Shown here piece after piece: positions 15,051 to 27,097 of a DNA stretch of 64,000 nucleotides. Both the position numbers and the translations under genes were made by a program. The notes under the pieces were generated by a model that ran no database searches, was not told the DNA's origin, and was given only the letters and a program-made list of their open reading frames with translations. The stretch lies in contig NW_006767434.1 of the NCBI RefSeq assembly GCF_000264995.1, forward strand, positions 2,382,004 to 2,446,003, given 5' to 3'. This DNA is from Punctularia strigosozonata HHB-11173 SS5. Its lineage: Eukaryota; Basidiomycota; Agaricomycetes; Corticiales; Punctulariaceae. Within the stretch, counting starts at the first letter, position 1. Each line of letters begins with the position of its first letter.

Positions 15051-18000
15051 TCACTGCGGGTTAATGGGGCTCATCTGCGCCTTGCGGCCTCTCGCAGGCC
15101 AGATCTCGCGCATGGAGTCAGCATCGAACACCCTGCCGCCCCTGACCACGTATCGGATGTCGCGAGTGCTCCGGATGTCGCCCTCAAGCAGGTCCACGCC
15201 TGGCGGGTAGACGACAAAGTCGGCGAGTTTTCCGGGGCTCAGGGATCCCAAGGAGCTGTCAAGCCCGAGCGTCTTCGCGGCGTCCGAAGTTGCCGCGCGT
15301 ATGACCTGAGGGGAGAACGGTCAGAGGGAACGGACCAGAGGCGGAGTGGGTGAATTCGGACCTCGTAGTTCGTCAGACCACCTTGCCTCGCGAACCACAT
15401 CTCCGCGTGGTAGTTGAGACCAAGCGGTTGTTCGCCGTGAGCGCCGATGTGCGCTCGCAAGCCATGGTCGTGCACCATCTTTGCGATCGATGAAGAAACG
15501 TTGAACACGGCGTAGGCTAACGTAGTGGGAGCGTCGATGAGAACACCGACGGCGATCCGTTCGGAAGGACTTACAGTTCTTGGGCCGCGCCGTGGATTCG
15601 GCGATCCCGGCGAGGAGATCGTGCCTCATGAAGCGACGGAGCCTATGTCCGATCAACGTAAGCTCGGGGCACCACACTCTCGGCCAGATGCGCATACTTG
15701 GGATCGTTGGGAATGTCCTCCGTCGCCCAGATCAATTGCTCGCCCATGGGTCCTCCGTAATTGACGATCTACGGGGATCGACGATGAGTTGACGCGTCGT
15801 CTAAACGAGCACAAACTTCATACGTGTGTAGGGACGGCGGCTGTGCCACTGAGCGCGTATAGGCGCAAAACATCGTCGTAAAGCAGAGGGACAGGGATGT
15901 TGTGTTCGACAGTCGTCATGCCTGATGGGTTGTCAGCAAGTCGTTCGTCGTCGGATCACCATGGTTGAATTACCATCGATGATGTATGTAAGATCCCAGT
16001 CGAAGTTCATGCCCTGTCGGTCGGCCTTGAGTAAAATTCCGGCACAGTTCAGAAACAACTAACGCCCTCAGGTACGCAGATCATAGATAAATTGCGAGCG
16101 GCCAGTAATAACCTTTGTCGGGAAGCGCTGCGTTGAGGGAGTGAGACCTGGGTGATTTCCCTCACTGGTGGCCACATACCGGATCGGCAGCTGATAATTT
16201 TTGTACGAGAAGGCTGAAGGTCCACCCTCGGCCTTGATTCTGATTAGTGCTGAATGCGCTTCATTCATATCGACGATATCTTCGTGGTAGCCGGGCCCTC
16301 CGGCGCCATAAATCACTGCGGTGAGCGTTGTGGCGTCAGCTGATGCCTACACTTCTGTCACGACATGGGACGCACCTTGTCCGGTCTGGAAGATGCGCGG
16401 GCCCAACATCTGCCCGCTTTCCACTCGGAAGCGCTCGTTAAATGCCTTCACAGTGTCGGCGCTGGGACTAGAGTAAATGTGTGATCAGAACACGCTGAAT
16501 AAGTACGACAGAATGCGACTACGGGCATACTTGTGCATTGTTGTGACGCCGTAGCTGAGGAACGTCTGATGCTCCCAGCTGCGGGCCGGATGAAGGACAC
16601 CAAACCCGTTCCAGTGCGCGTGCATGTCGATGAAGCCTGGGATCACGAAGCCTTTGGTCCCAGGATGAGTCACGAATGGCATATACAACGTGGAAGCGCA
16701 CCTCCTCGAGCATCGAGTACAAACGCCGACGTCGGCACCTCGAAATCGGCTGCATCCGCGCCAACGACGGCAACGACCACGCCATTTCTGACGACGAGAA
16801 TACCGCGAGGTATGAGGTCGGCGTCGAGAGACGATCCCGCACTCATAGTCAAGATTTTGGCGTTTAGGACGATGAGGGTGCCGTCGCCACTGTTTCCATA
16901 ACTGGCAACGTCCGCCTTGAGCCTTCCGATGTCTGTGGCGTACTCGACTACGACTTCCTGATAATTCAACAAGTTCTTAGTGCAGTCAATGCCGAAGGTC
17001 AAGCCGTCGTGCTTTATCGCGTTCGTACAGTCTCGGAGCTTGGAAACCTCGAGGTAGTGCAGGTACGGGCCTGATGGCAAGATGAGCGATCACCGGGAGC
17101 GACCGGATGAAATGGTCCGCCTACCAAGGAACCAGAACAGCTTCTTCCCATCCGAGCTCCATGCGATGTCGTGGCCTCCGTCAAGGCTGACTCTTGCAAG
17201 CCCTTCAGTAGCGTTACCGGGTTTGCTCCATAATGGTCCCTGGTTATCCGCGCTGTCGAAAGGCGCGACGTACACGTGCTGGAAATCGACGAAGGCCGCG
17301 TACCCGTCTCCGACAGCGACCTCTGAAGACATCCGCCCAGTCGCGATCGTCTTCGTCTCGTACTGCCCCAGCGCACTGGGCGTGCCGTCGAGGTTGACGA
17401 CGAACGCGCGATCATCCGTCTCAATCGTAAGAGTGCCAGCTCCCTTTCCGCACTTGCCCGTGAAGTGCAAGCGCGGCTTCCCTCCGATTCCAGACGCTAG
17501 CGGGACGGCCCGAAGGTGCCCAAGCGAGACATTTGTGAGGTCAGAGAGGTCGAGCTCTCCGGCGTACAACCCAGCGCCGGCGGTGGCGACGATGTTACCC
17601 GACAACCAGTCTCCTCCCGTGCGGACGAATGCGACGGTCCTCTTGTCCCCGCTCGTCGACGAGCACGGGGAGACAACCGGTGAGTAGTACCTGCCGAAGG
17701 GTAGGCCCGCGACGGCGTGCGCTGTGCCAGTGGAGAGATCGGCGATCTCGAAGGAGGTGAAGTTGACATCTGACCACCTTTGGTGGATCACGAGCGGTCC
17801 CCCGGGAACGAATGAGGGCGAATAGTATGGCGCGTCCCGGTCCAGCGTCGGCACCTTCCTCGCTTTGCGCGTCTCGACGTCAACAACGTATGTCTTGCCT
17901 GCGGCTTGGGCGACGATGCGATCTCCTGCCTCGTCCACGGCAAGCTCTGTGAATGCGTACACGCGTTGGGTGTCGGCCGTCTCCAGTTCGACGATGTCCT

Positions 18001-19653
18001 TTGCGATGCTGCGCGTCTCCGCTAGCCGAATCTCCACGTGCGCGGAGAACGGGATGGCCTGCGGCAAGGAACTGAAGTCGGAAACGCGCTCACCGCGGGC
18101 GTTAAGGATGAGCGGGACGCGGTAAATCTGTCCTGCAGCCCAGATGATGATGGCGTCATCAGCGGGTGTGAACGTGAAGGAAGGGTAGGTGTTCATAGGC
18201 GCGTAGATGGGAGTCGCGTCGTATGTGAGGCCGTCAAACGCGTAGTGGATCGTGCCTGTCTCTAGGTCTCTGTCGAGATCGTGAATCACGGATGTCTCGA
18301 GGCGGCGAAGGGAAAGACGCACTTCAGCACGAGCACTTCGTGGTCGTTCACGCGCCGCACGAACGCAAGTGTGCGCCTATCACGCGAAAGTTCCGGTCTG
18401 CTCGCCCCGCCGGGGACCGCGCTGACTAGTTCCTCAGTGACGTTAGTGGTGAGGTTCTTTTGGAATAGTGCGTATATCCCGGCATGAACGTCTGCGAAGC
18501 TTGTACGTTTAATTTAGCGTGCGCACGCGCATTTGACATTACGCACTTTTGCTGTATTGGAACGTGCCATCAACGTCGATGACGTTCTTCGAAAATATAA
18601 CGGTGTCGTTTCCTCTCCAGATGAACTGCTCTGGGCCAACTTGCTGCTCGCCATATTGTTCGACCGTCCAACCTGCCGGCAGCGTTCTCCCGACAGCCCT
18701 CTTGCCTGATCCGGGTTCGACGACCTTCACTCCGTTCGGAACATCGTACAACCAGCCTTCCCCGGCACCAACCGACCGAGTGGACGTGTACCATTTCGTG
18801 GCAACGACAGACGAACCAGAAGGGTGGAAACGCGCGTCGGTGACGAAACGGTAGGTTTCGTTCGTGACACGTACCGCTGGACGGGCTGCATGAGGAGGTA
18901 TTTTGGTAGGTGGAGAGGATAAAACGTACCTTCGGCGCGTCCTTCTCGGACCAATCTCCTGCGACGTCTTTCCTCCGTCTCTTTCACGCCCATGGCGAGC
19001 AAGTTCGCATCCCGCTCAGCGTTATCCTGAAATCCTAGCGCTTTGACGTCCATCGCCTGGCAGTTGCCTTTCCACCCGGTCACCCATACGTTGTTCACGC
19101 CGAGCCCCGCATCGCTCGTAAATGATAGTAGCCTGCCGTCTGGTGAGAAGTGTGGGTCCGTGTCGTGCGGCACGCCGATAAGGACCGGGACAGCTTGAGT
19201 GGGCGCGTCGGAGTCGCGATGCAGGTATGCGGACGCGGGGAGGCAGTAGATGTCGCCAAGGAGGTCGAAGACGATGTCGCCCGTATGTGGATGGACGTCA
19301 AGGCGCATCCACGTTCCTTCCGTTACGTCGAAATCAAGCTTGCGCGGGTACGAAAAGTCCGTCGAGATGTCCCAGTGCTTCTGGGGCCGCAGCGGCCAAA
19401 CGTCGTCGCGCCATGCGTCGCCAGGCTCCGTCGATGCTGCATGAACCACGACGCTCTCATTCTGCTCGACTTTGTGGGCACTACGGCCCAAGTCGACGTG
19501 GATCGAAACGAGGGACTTGCCCGGAAGGAACGCGGAGAGTAGGACCCATCCTGAGACGGCGAGGATGATCGTAAAGAACGACGCAGACCGTGTCGGACGC
19601 GTAGGAACTAGGTAGGGACCCTGCACCGGCAGTTGACCAGCCTTGGAGTCCAT
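15051..19653 (-). CDS. Membrane-anchored beta-propeller/amidohydrolase fusion protein
   Basis: A long multi-exon gene runs from ATG at 19653 to TGA at 15051. A single N-terminal membrane segment (FFTIILAVSGWVLLSAFL, about residues 26-43) suggests a type II anchor. The next roughly 900 residues contain TolB/PD40-like propeller repeats, for example DPHFSPDGRLLSFTSDAG, YPSFTFTPADDAIIIWAAG and AWSSDGKKLFWFLG. The C-terminal part is an amidohydrolase: GFIDMHAHWNGFG supplies the metal-binding H-x-H, IGAHGEQPLG a second His, and SLGSLSPGKLADFVV the closing beta-sandwich. This architecture is known in bacteria and fungi, but its substrate is undefined. The protein probably faces the lumen or outside. 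The exact exon list in 15.5-16.9 kb is less certain than the two ends. Confidence 0.85.
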
Positions 19654-20001
19654 GGCGGCCCCGACTTGCTAGGTAAATGGGTTGGCTACCGGTCAAGCCT
19701 GTGCGAGCGCAGTAAGGCGCAGTATCTGGCGTAGCATGCGATGAGTATGGTGGGTCCACATGGCGTGCCAACGGCAGTCCGGCCGGGCAAAGTTGCGGCA
19801 TCTGTTTTGCGCGAGCAGTATCCTTCAAGGTTTATATCACCAACTCCCTGTGGCCAAACGATGGCCGCGCCAAGACAGAGAGAGTGTTATCGTTGTTACC
19901 TGAGCGCGAGAAACTACATAGGCTACTGACAGCGCATACGCTGCAGTACAGACGCTCATGCACAGTCGCCGGCGCACTCCACCGGGCGCCTTTGCCCCCT
20001 C
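19654..20001. other. Divergent promoter region
   Basis: This is a short shared upstream region of the amidohydrolase (minus) and the 277-residue unknown protein (plus). I see no clear regulatory motif. Confidence 0.45.
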
Positions 20002-20965
20002 TTGCGATCTCTCATGAGTGATCTCGTGTATATCAAGCTCATCAAGAAATCCTGCGGACTATGGCCTTCGTTCGAGCCCACGAGACGAGTAAAGCTGGGT
20101 GACTACGGATACATCGACCAGGGATCGCTGGTGTTCCAGATCGAGGGAAACATCTTTGACGAAGGATGTGCACTGAAGTGTGGAGTCCAGGCACCCAGCG
20201 CGCCGGGGAAGGCGGAGACAACGGAGGTTTACAAGAACGATAAGACATATATCAATGAGGTGGATAGCGACGGCAAGGCGTGAGTACGGCCTTCTGCGGG
20301 CTCTAAGACGGGCTAGTCGATTGGCTGAACCTGTACCGTGGCAGCGGCGTAGATGGCGTCGCTGGCGCGAGCATCAAGGTCAAGATATGGTTTAAACGCG
20401 GCGGGGCAGCCGCGCTCATCATCCACAACGTGCGGACCACGCACATCGATAGACCGGCGAGGTTGAGAGCGCTACGCGACGATGACGGCCTGCGGGGCAA
20501 GATCATCGTGACGGAACTGAAGGAATGCGAGAGCTACTTCCTCGCCGTTAGCAAGGAGGAAGAACACGACTTCCTCGTCGAAGGAGGCGCCGATGTACCA
20601 ATTGCGGACGTCGTTGGCGCTGAAGGCGGCGCAAAACTCGGATACCGCTTTGCCGTCCGTGGCGGCCCGGGAGTGACGAAGTATAGCGCTAGGAGCGACG
20701 TTTTCTACCGTATGTCATGTCCTTGTACCCGATCGGCGTACATGAACAGTGACTGTCCGCCGCACTGTCGCCAGCTTTATTCAAGCTTGAACGAATCCCG
20801 TCGGGGTTTTTGCCATGGAACCAAAACATGAAACCCTTTAGAGGCAGATCGAGGCTTCCTACCTATGAGTCGGGGTCAGGATTCGATGACTCTGATTCTG
20901 ACGTGTCCATATCGGACCTCGAAGATGATGTGTATGAAGATACCATCAGAGAGATTGAGGGGTAG
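20002..20965 (+). CDS. Unrecognised 272-277 residue protein with acidic tail; weak gasdermin-like traits
   Basis: Three exons (20002-20279, 20345-20709, 20775-20965) encode 277 residues, or 272 if the ATG at 20017 is used. The first intron has a consensus branch site (ctgaac). The body is beta-rich and amphipathic: VKLGDYGYIDQGSLVFQIEG, ASIKVKIWFKRGGAAALIIH, LRGKIIVTELKECESYFLA, then GYRFAVRG and VFYPLFKLERI. The last 30 residues are very acidic (GFDDSDSDVSISDLEDDVYE). No family is secure. Its size, the VTE...-type strand late in the domain and the short removable-looking tail loosely recall fungal gasdermin-like cell-death proteins (RCD-1, HET-Q1); this is my inference only. It lies tail-to-tail with a SLATT gene, 141 bp apart. 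Confidence 0.65.
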
Positions 20966-21106
20966 CGGGGAAAGGGAGACAGTTGGCGAGGTGAACATGC
21001 CTTGCGGCGATGCTAACCCGCATTCTGATTACTTGGACCTCGTTTCATCCCAGCGATATAGTTACATATTACCAGTACATTCGTTTTGCACTCTGGAAAC
21101 CGACTC

Positions 21107-22031
21107 TCATAAGGTACTGCAGGCAGACATGACTGGCACCGGCAACCCCTCCTCGCGCGGTTTCCGGAAGCCCTTGAGAAAGTCGGTCACCACGAGCACG
21201 GACTTCGGAGGCATAGGGGAGGGCGGAGGCGGAGGGAGGGCTATCGCCCCTAAGGGCGTACTCAGAGCCGCCGGCGATGACTGCTGCGTTGCCCAGCGTT
21301 CCTCTATGTCCTTCAGCGTTTGCCGATACTGTTCCACCCTCTTGTAGCAGTCATTGTTGTCGATGGCCCCGCATTCGTAGTCGGATATAAAGTATTTGAT
21401 ATCCTGGGTTAGGCTGTCGACGTCTTGCGCCGCTCGACGAGAGTTGCCCGGTTCGCCGGAGTTCTGATCCATCTGTTAGTGATCGAAGAGAAAGAAAACT
21501 GATTGGGTCCTACCTGGATAAAGGCGATCACGGCACTGAGCGCAGCGGTGGTGGCACCTTGATGATAGTATCAATGACCTGAACGAACAGCGCTGGAGAG
21601 ATCGTACCCAACATCGTAGACGTTATGTGACCATCGTGAGATTTGAGCATTGCCGAAAGGCCTGCAGTGGCTACTCCTACGCATCCTTGTAAGACGATGG
21701 CAGCCCAGAGGAACCATCTGATAGTCGTGTCTAGCGATTGAGCGTTAGCATTGACCTCCGCCGCTCGAGTGTCAGGCGACTTGCCTCTGCGATGATACAC
21801 AACCTGTCGCTCTTGGGCACGTTCGAGGATGGGCTCGACCCAGTTTCGCAGGGATAGAGGGGTCTGAACCATGGTAAGTATCAGTTTTCATCAACGCATG
21901 GGACATTCTCCGAACTTACCATAGATGATGAGAAGCTGGATACACGGGAGAGTGTTTGCTTCTAGAGGAACGATCAGTAAATTGTAAAGAGCAAAATATC
22001 CGGACCATACCTTGTTGTCCTCGCAGCCCAT
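21107..22031 (-). CDS. Fungal SLATT-domain two-transmembrane protein (copy 1)
   Basis: Five exons (22031-22011, 21961-21920, 21863-21608, 21557-21514, 21472-21107) encode 242 residues. Two membrane segments, IRWFLWAAIVLQGCVGVATA and TMLGATTAALSAVIAFIQ, are separated by a short loop and followed by the helix QDIKYFISDYECGAID, the layout of the SLATT_fungal family. The tail has a proline run (PPPPPSPMPP) and a basic KGFRKPREEG patch. SLATT proteins are predicted two-TM effectors tied to nucleotide-second-messenger and conflict systems in bacteria; the fungal role is not established. The ATG at 22031 is the only in-frame one upstream of the conserved region. A paralogue lies at 34337-35295. Confidence 0.8.
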
Positions 22032-22928
22032 GCTAGATACTGAACTATCGTAGGAATGTCTCGTGTGATGCGTCGGAGCAGATCGATGACGAGGGAGCGA
22101 GATGGTTGAAAGGGCATCCTCATGAGCAGTATTTAAGTAGCCCGGAGGATGCACGCTCCGCAAGCCGTGCGGGATGCATCAATGCCTCGGTTGAGAAGCA
22201 ATTCGTTTCCTCAGAAAAAGCATGCTCGCTCGCATAACGGCAGGCGCATGGCCGACATTGCCCAATTCAAGACGCAACAGTCGTTTCTTTGACGCTTCGC
22301 GAAGTCTTCGAACCGCCGTACGCTGCTAGAGTTGGCGTAGTAGACGAGCGCGCCGCTCTCAAAGCCGAGGAACCATTCAAACATTTCGTGGTGACAAGCA
22401 GATGAGTGGACTGTCCAAGGTGTATCGTACGTGTTGCGCTCGGTGCCGCAGTGATACACCGGTTAATTGGCCGGTTGGTGGGCGCGGAGGCAACACTGGC
22501 GGAAAAACAGAAAAGCCGCGGATTTGACTTTGAGGGGCTCGCGCTGCGGTCCCGAGTCGTGGCACAACCCGTCAGAGGATGTCGACACCGCCACCCTTCC
22601 ATGTATCCTCTCGCCGAGATTCAACGAACGATGAAGACCGGTGTACGCCTTCCCGACGCAGATATGCTCACTACAGCTCGTCTTCCATATCGATGATCTG
22701 GCATCCATCGCGAATCGAATGCTCAGGCGCGCGATCCAGCACTCAGCCAGTCATGGAGTGCATCATCGCACTGAGGCATTGTTCATGTGTTCATGTCAAC
22801 GTTCACGATTTGACGTGACCGAACTACAATGTTCAAACGTTCACAGTCGAACCGCGTGCATCCTTCCAACCTGCGCCGACCATTGTGTGGCGCCGTAAAG
22901 CCTGCCAGTGGCAACCGCTCGTTCTCCC
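22032..22928. other. Divergent intergenic region
   Basis: This is the shared upstream region of the SLATT gene (minus) and the ThrE-type transporter (plus). Open frames here are short and lack motifs. I see nothing else I can support. Confidence 0.45.
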
Positions 22929-24928
22929 ATGCCTTCACCGCCGCGCAAGTTCGGCGTGGCGCGCCCTCCGCCGGCGTATGCACCTGGAGATCTTCACCCG
23001 GCATCTATCCGAAGCTCAATAACAGATTACGGGTCGGAGCCCGAAGATCAGCGCAAAGGAGATGCTTCCGAATATGCAAGCGATGAAGAGTCTCCGGTCC
23101 GCGGGACCATGGACAAGTTCCACGACCTTGTCAACGCTTTCAGTTTGGGTCAACATGAAGAGGACGATCTTACCATCGACCGTGCACTACGACGGCCTCG
23201 TAGGTTACTCGATTCTGATGAGCTCGATCTCGAGGACGACGACGGCGTGGATGAAGCCGAGCTGGAAGACGCTGTTATGCCTGGCACGCCGCCGGCACCA
23301 ACCGAGGCCGTCTCAACCAAGAAGCCTCTGTCTTACAAGGACCGACTGAAGCAGGCCAAGAAACAACGAATTGTCACCCATCAATCCTGTAAGTCCTGTG
23401 AGTATGTACCCGCCCTCGGTAGCTCAGGCTGTTGTCAGCGCTCTATCACAGGCAGGAGTACCTCAGGGTCCTGGCAAAAGCATTACTCCAGTTTGGTGCC
23501 CCTTCTCACAGAGTGGAGAGCTTGCTCCGAACCGCCGCGGCAGTAATAGACGTTGATGCCGAATTCTTATGCTTACCGGCCGTCATAGTCGTGGGCTTCG
23601 GGAAACACGATGGCTGGAAAGTGAACACCCATTGGATCAAGAGCGACAGCGTCATTGGTCTGAGCGCGCTACATGACGTACATCATATCTACAGACAAGT
23701 TATTCACGACAAAATGAGTGCGGAAACCGCTCGCGAGGAGCTCATCAGGATAATTAGGGCCCCTCCACTCTATGGTATCTGGGTCCGGGACGCTCTTGCT
23801 TTCCTTCTCTCTGCTCTGATCTGTCCTCTTGCCTTCGGTGGAAGTTTCATCGATCTATGGATTGCGGGAGCTGGCGCGGCGCTACTAAACCATGTACGTG
23901 CGAGCATTGGCTCGCCAGGTTACGTCGTCGTGTTCGAGTGAGTTACAAAACTACGAATCGCTGGACGATGCGACTGACGTAAACCTAGATTATTCATAGC
24001 AATGTTCACCTCGTTTGTCGCACGCGCTCTTGGCAGCATCAACCCACAGGCGCCGATATTTTGCTACAATGCTATATCGTCCTCCTCAATCCTGTCTATC
24101 CTGCCCGGTTTTCTGATCCTCACCGCTGCTCTTGAACTGGCCTCAAAGCAAATGACAACCGGTGGCGTCAAGATGGTGTTCGCGTTGATGTACACGCTTC
24201 TGCTCGGGTTTGGCCTCTCGATCGGCTCGGACTTGTACCTGCTGTTCGACAGCAAGGCACGGCATTACCTTGACTCCATCGCAGTGACGCTCGAAACCGA
24301 CCTAGACCTGACTGGCATGATCAGAGCCAAGGATGGCCACTTTTTTATTCATCCTCTCATCGGCCAGTTCAGCCTCGGCGACGTTCTGCATGACTCGCGG
24401 ACCGAGAACATCATCAAATCGTGTTTGCGCTTGGAATCTGCGCCGTGGTATCGCCAACCGTTCCCCACCTGGACGCAGTTCCTCATTGTTCCAGCCTTCT
24501 CCATCACGTCCTCCTTCGCCCACGGGCAGAAATGGCAGTCTCGGGAGTTCGTCGTGATGATCCTCATATCTTGTGCCGCGTATGCTTGCAACGCATTGGC
24601 CAACGCTCACATGCACAGCCGTTCAGACTTTGTCGCAGCGATCGGCGGGTTGGCCGTCGGTTTCCTCGGCAACACCTACTCGCGTCTCAGCAACTTCTTC
24701 TTCCGCAACCGGCAAGGAACCGCGTTCAACGTGATGGTCGTCGGCATCTTGTTCATGGTTCCTAGCGGCCTCTCAGAGACTGGAGGCTTAACGGCTCGCG
24801 GTAGTGCGGTGGACATAGGCGGCGCCATGATAGGGGTTTCGGTTGGGATTACCGTGGGCCTATTCATAGCCAACGCTGTCGTATATGCTTTTGGGCGCAA
24901 GAAGACGGGAGCATCTTTCTCTATGTAA
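22929..24928 (+). CDS. ThrE/Prm10-like multi-pass membrane transporter
   Basis: Three exons (22929-23388, 23439-23937, 23989-24928) encode 632 residues. The first 165 residues are acidic and disordered. The conserved region then begins QEYLRVLAKALLQFGAPSHR, followed by AEFLCLPAVIVVGFG, the signature start of the ThrE (DUF1212) domain. About ten hydrophobic segments follow, including LAFLLSALICPLAFGGSFI, ISSSSILSILPGFLILTAAL, and a second ThrE-like half ending GGAMIGVSVGITVGLFIANA. The bacterial family exports threonine and serine; the yeast relative Prm10 is pheromone-regulated with unknown substrate. Intron 1 has several nearby donor and acceptor choices; the one chosen (acceptor 23438) gives SLYHRQEYL. 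Confidence 0.9.
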
Positions 24929-25912
24929 TGTTTGTGTTCGCATTATCTTACTCAACGATCGACCCAGCGTACTATAAACAAGGACTTGATCATGCACACT
25001 CGCGAAGAAGATATTCCTGTCCACAGGAGGAAGCCGCTGCGGTGACATTGCTTGGCGGATTACGTATCATGGCTGAATCGATATCACATCCATAAACTGC
25101 TACAATACGGAAATCGCAAGTCCAGAGAAACCAAGCACAAAGAGCGACGCTCAATAATGTCCATCAACAGGCCAGATAATATGAATGATCTCAGACTTCC
25201 ACCTTCGCTCCGATCGATTCCATATCCTGGCTGATCAGCGTCGACGCCGACTCCATTCCCTCTCTTTTAAGCTTCTCGTTGCGGCTCTTCTTCCTGCCCT
25301 TCTTCATGAACTCAGAATCTTCACCAACGAGAAAACGGGTAGATCGGAAGGATTGACGCGTGGTGACATTAACTCTCTGAACCAGCGGACACTCGGAATA
25401 ACCTCAACTTACCGACATGATCATGCGGTACAAGAGGTGGAATGTTGGTATGGTTGTTCGTGGCGGAAAGAGAGCAACCACGTATAATGAGGCGCTTCAA
25501 GTGCGAGATGAGGAGAATAGAACGGAAGCTACTATTATTTGAACCTCACAAGAATACCGCCTCCCGCAGCCGCACAGCGCATGCTTGATCACCGAGGGCT
25601 TTTCTAAGCCAGTGAAAGAGCAATTCTAGGTTGAGTGGCTGCGTCCTCATCCCTAGAAATCCAACAACGGACGGTGCAACTTCCATAATCAAACCACGGC
25701 ACGTTGGAGTAGAGCTGATCCCAACAATGTCAATTATGATAGGTAACGACAGCGAAACATCGGCTGAGATAGCATGCAGATCATAGTCCGTAAATGATTT
25801 GTAGACTCATGACGAGAGTAAGTCGACGAGCTCAAGTGTCCGATAGCGTCCGTGATTCCAGTGGTAGCCAACAATCCCCCCCTATGTCGCCCAAGACGCG
25901 AGTTGCGCGCGT
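24929..25912. other. Convergent intergenic region, no gene seen
   Basis: This is 984 bp between the 3' ends of the ThrE-type gene and the Kre9-like gene. It is less GC-rich than its neighbours. I see no long open frame, repeat or RNA-like structure I can support. Confidence 0.5.
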
Positions 25913-26428
25913 TCACTGGATGGTGAACTTGGGGGACTTGTTTCCAGAGTCACCGATCACTAACGCCACAGTGAGTCGAATTCCCGAATAGGTCAAAAGG
26001 CGGTCGATCACTTACGGACGACAATGTAGTCGTTGCGAGTGGTCACGTTGGGGACGGTGACAGCGACGGAGCCGGCGGAGATGGGGAATTGTGCGGCAAG
26101 AGGGTGTGCTGAAAAGAAATAACGCGTCAAACCCGTCATCGAGGCTCGGTAGGGGGCCATGACACGTACCGATGTCGAGGTGCTCGCTGTCGTCATCCGA
26201 CTGCTGGTAACCAAGGAGTAAGACACCAGTCGAGTTCTGAGCCTCGGCAGGAATCTTGCTCGTGTCCCAAGTGACGGTCTGGTTGCTGCCGACAGCCCAG
26301 GTGGTGACCGCGGTGGGATCGGTGATGGTCGGCGTGAACACAATGTCCTCGGTGGGGTGGACAATGGGCGTCGCAGCGACGAGGCCGGCGGCGGCAAAGA
26401 GGACAGCGGCAAAGGACTTGAACATCAT
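25913..26428 (-). CDS. Secreted Kre9/Knh1-like (Ser-Thr-rich GPI-anchor family) small protein
   Basis: Three exons (26428-26170, 26108-26016, 25959-25913) encode 132 residues. A clear signal peptide opens the protein (MMFKSFAAVLFAAAGLVAA). The mature part has the family pattern: TTWAVGSNQTVTWDTSKIP, GVLLLGYQQ, then FPISAGSVAVTVPNV and DYIVVLIGDSGNKSP. This beta-sandwich is found in Kre9/Knh1 and in many small basidiomycete secreted proteins. There is no long Ser/Thr-rich tail and no GPI signal, so it is probably soluble in the wall or medium. Kre9 relatives act in beta-1,6-glucan assembly; that role here is inferred. Confidence 0.88.
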
Positions 26429-26542
26429 TACGGCTGGTGGTTTGCTTGGGTCGTAGAGGGAGAGAGCGAGCGACGGTGGCAACGACAAGGGTCAGAGAAA
26501 AGAGGAAGGGAACGGATGCGGTGGACGGGGATGGCGCGTTCG

Positions 26543-26549
26543 TTTTATA
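26543..26549 (-). promoter_or_regulatory. TATA box of the Kre9-like gene
   Basis: On the minus strand the sequence TATAAAA lies 114 nt before the ATG at 26428. It is followed by a pyrimidine-rich stretch (tccctctacgaccc) just before the start codon, typical of highly expressed fungal genes. Confidence 0.6.
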
Positions 26550-27097
26550 GTGAACATGGCGGCCATCGGCAATGAAGTTGAGGCAGAGAAGCGCAGAAGC
26601 AGTCTGACAGCCTTCGGAGCTGCACCCTGGTTTCAAGGGCACCGATCCGCCCTCTTCCTTTTGACCAAAGTATATCCCATGCACTTGGCATCAGCCTGCA
26701 TATCATCTCCGTTGGAAGACCATTTGCACGAGCAGCGTGAACAGCGTCCAAGCATGCCATATATCCAGCAGCGCGGTGGAGAACGTCGTTCAAACATCAG
26801 CTGGCTCGCCGCTCGCGTGCCCCGCGTCAGGCCACAGGCGGCGCTTGTGTGCTCGCTTACATAAGCCACAAGCGAGGTTCTCGGAAGCGAACCAATGGAT
26901 GATGACGGAAATAGGTGCCTTCCTTTATTTTCCGGTCAATATAAGGTCATGAGTTCACATCGCGCGTATTATCTAAGGGTGTTGTTGAAGTTACAGTGTC
27001 CACAAATGAATATGAAGGGTATAGGCGGCATTGATACAGTGATGATGTCGTCTATGCGTTATGCAATGGTCTTGGGGGGCGTGCATCCAGGGAGTCT
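26550..27097. other. Intergenic region, no gene seen
   Basis: This lies between the Kre9-like promoter and the 3' end of the NRPS-like gene, both on the minus strand. Short open frames have no motifs. Confidence 0.45.

Noticed and set aside
20280-20316. Shorter first intron of the 277-residue gene ending at 20307 or 20316
   Set aside because: Both acceptors break the reading frame; the acceptor at 20344 keeps it and has a branch site at the right distance.
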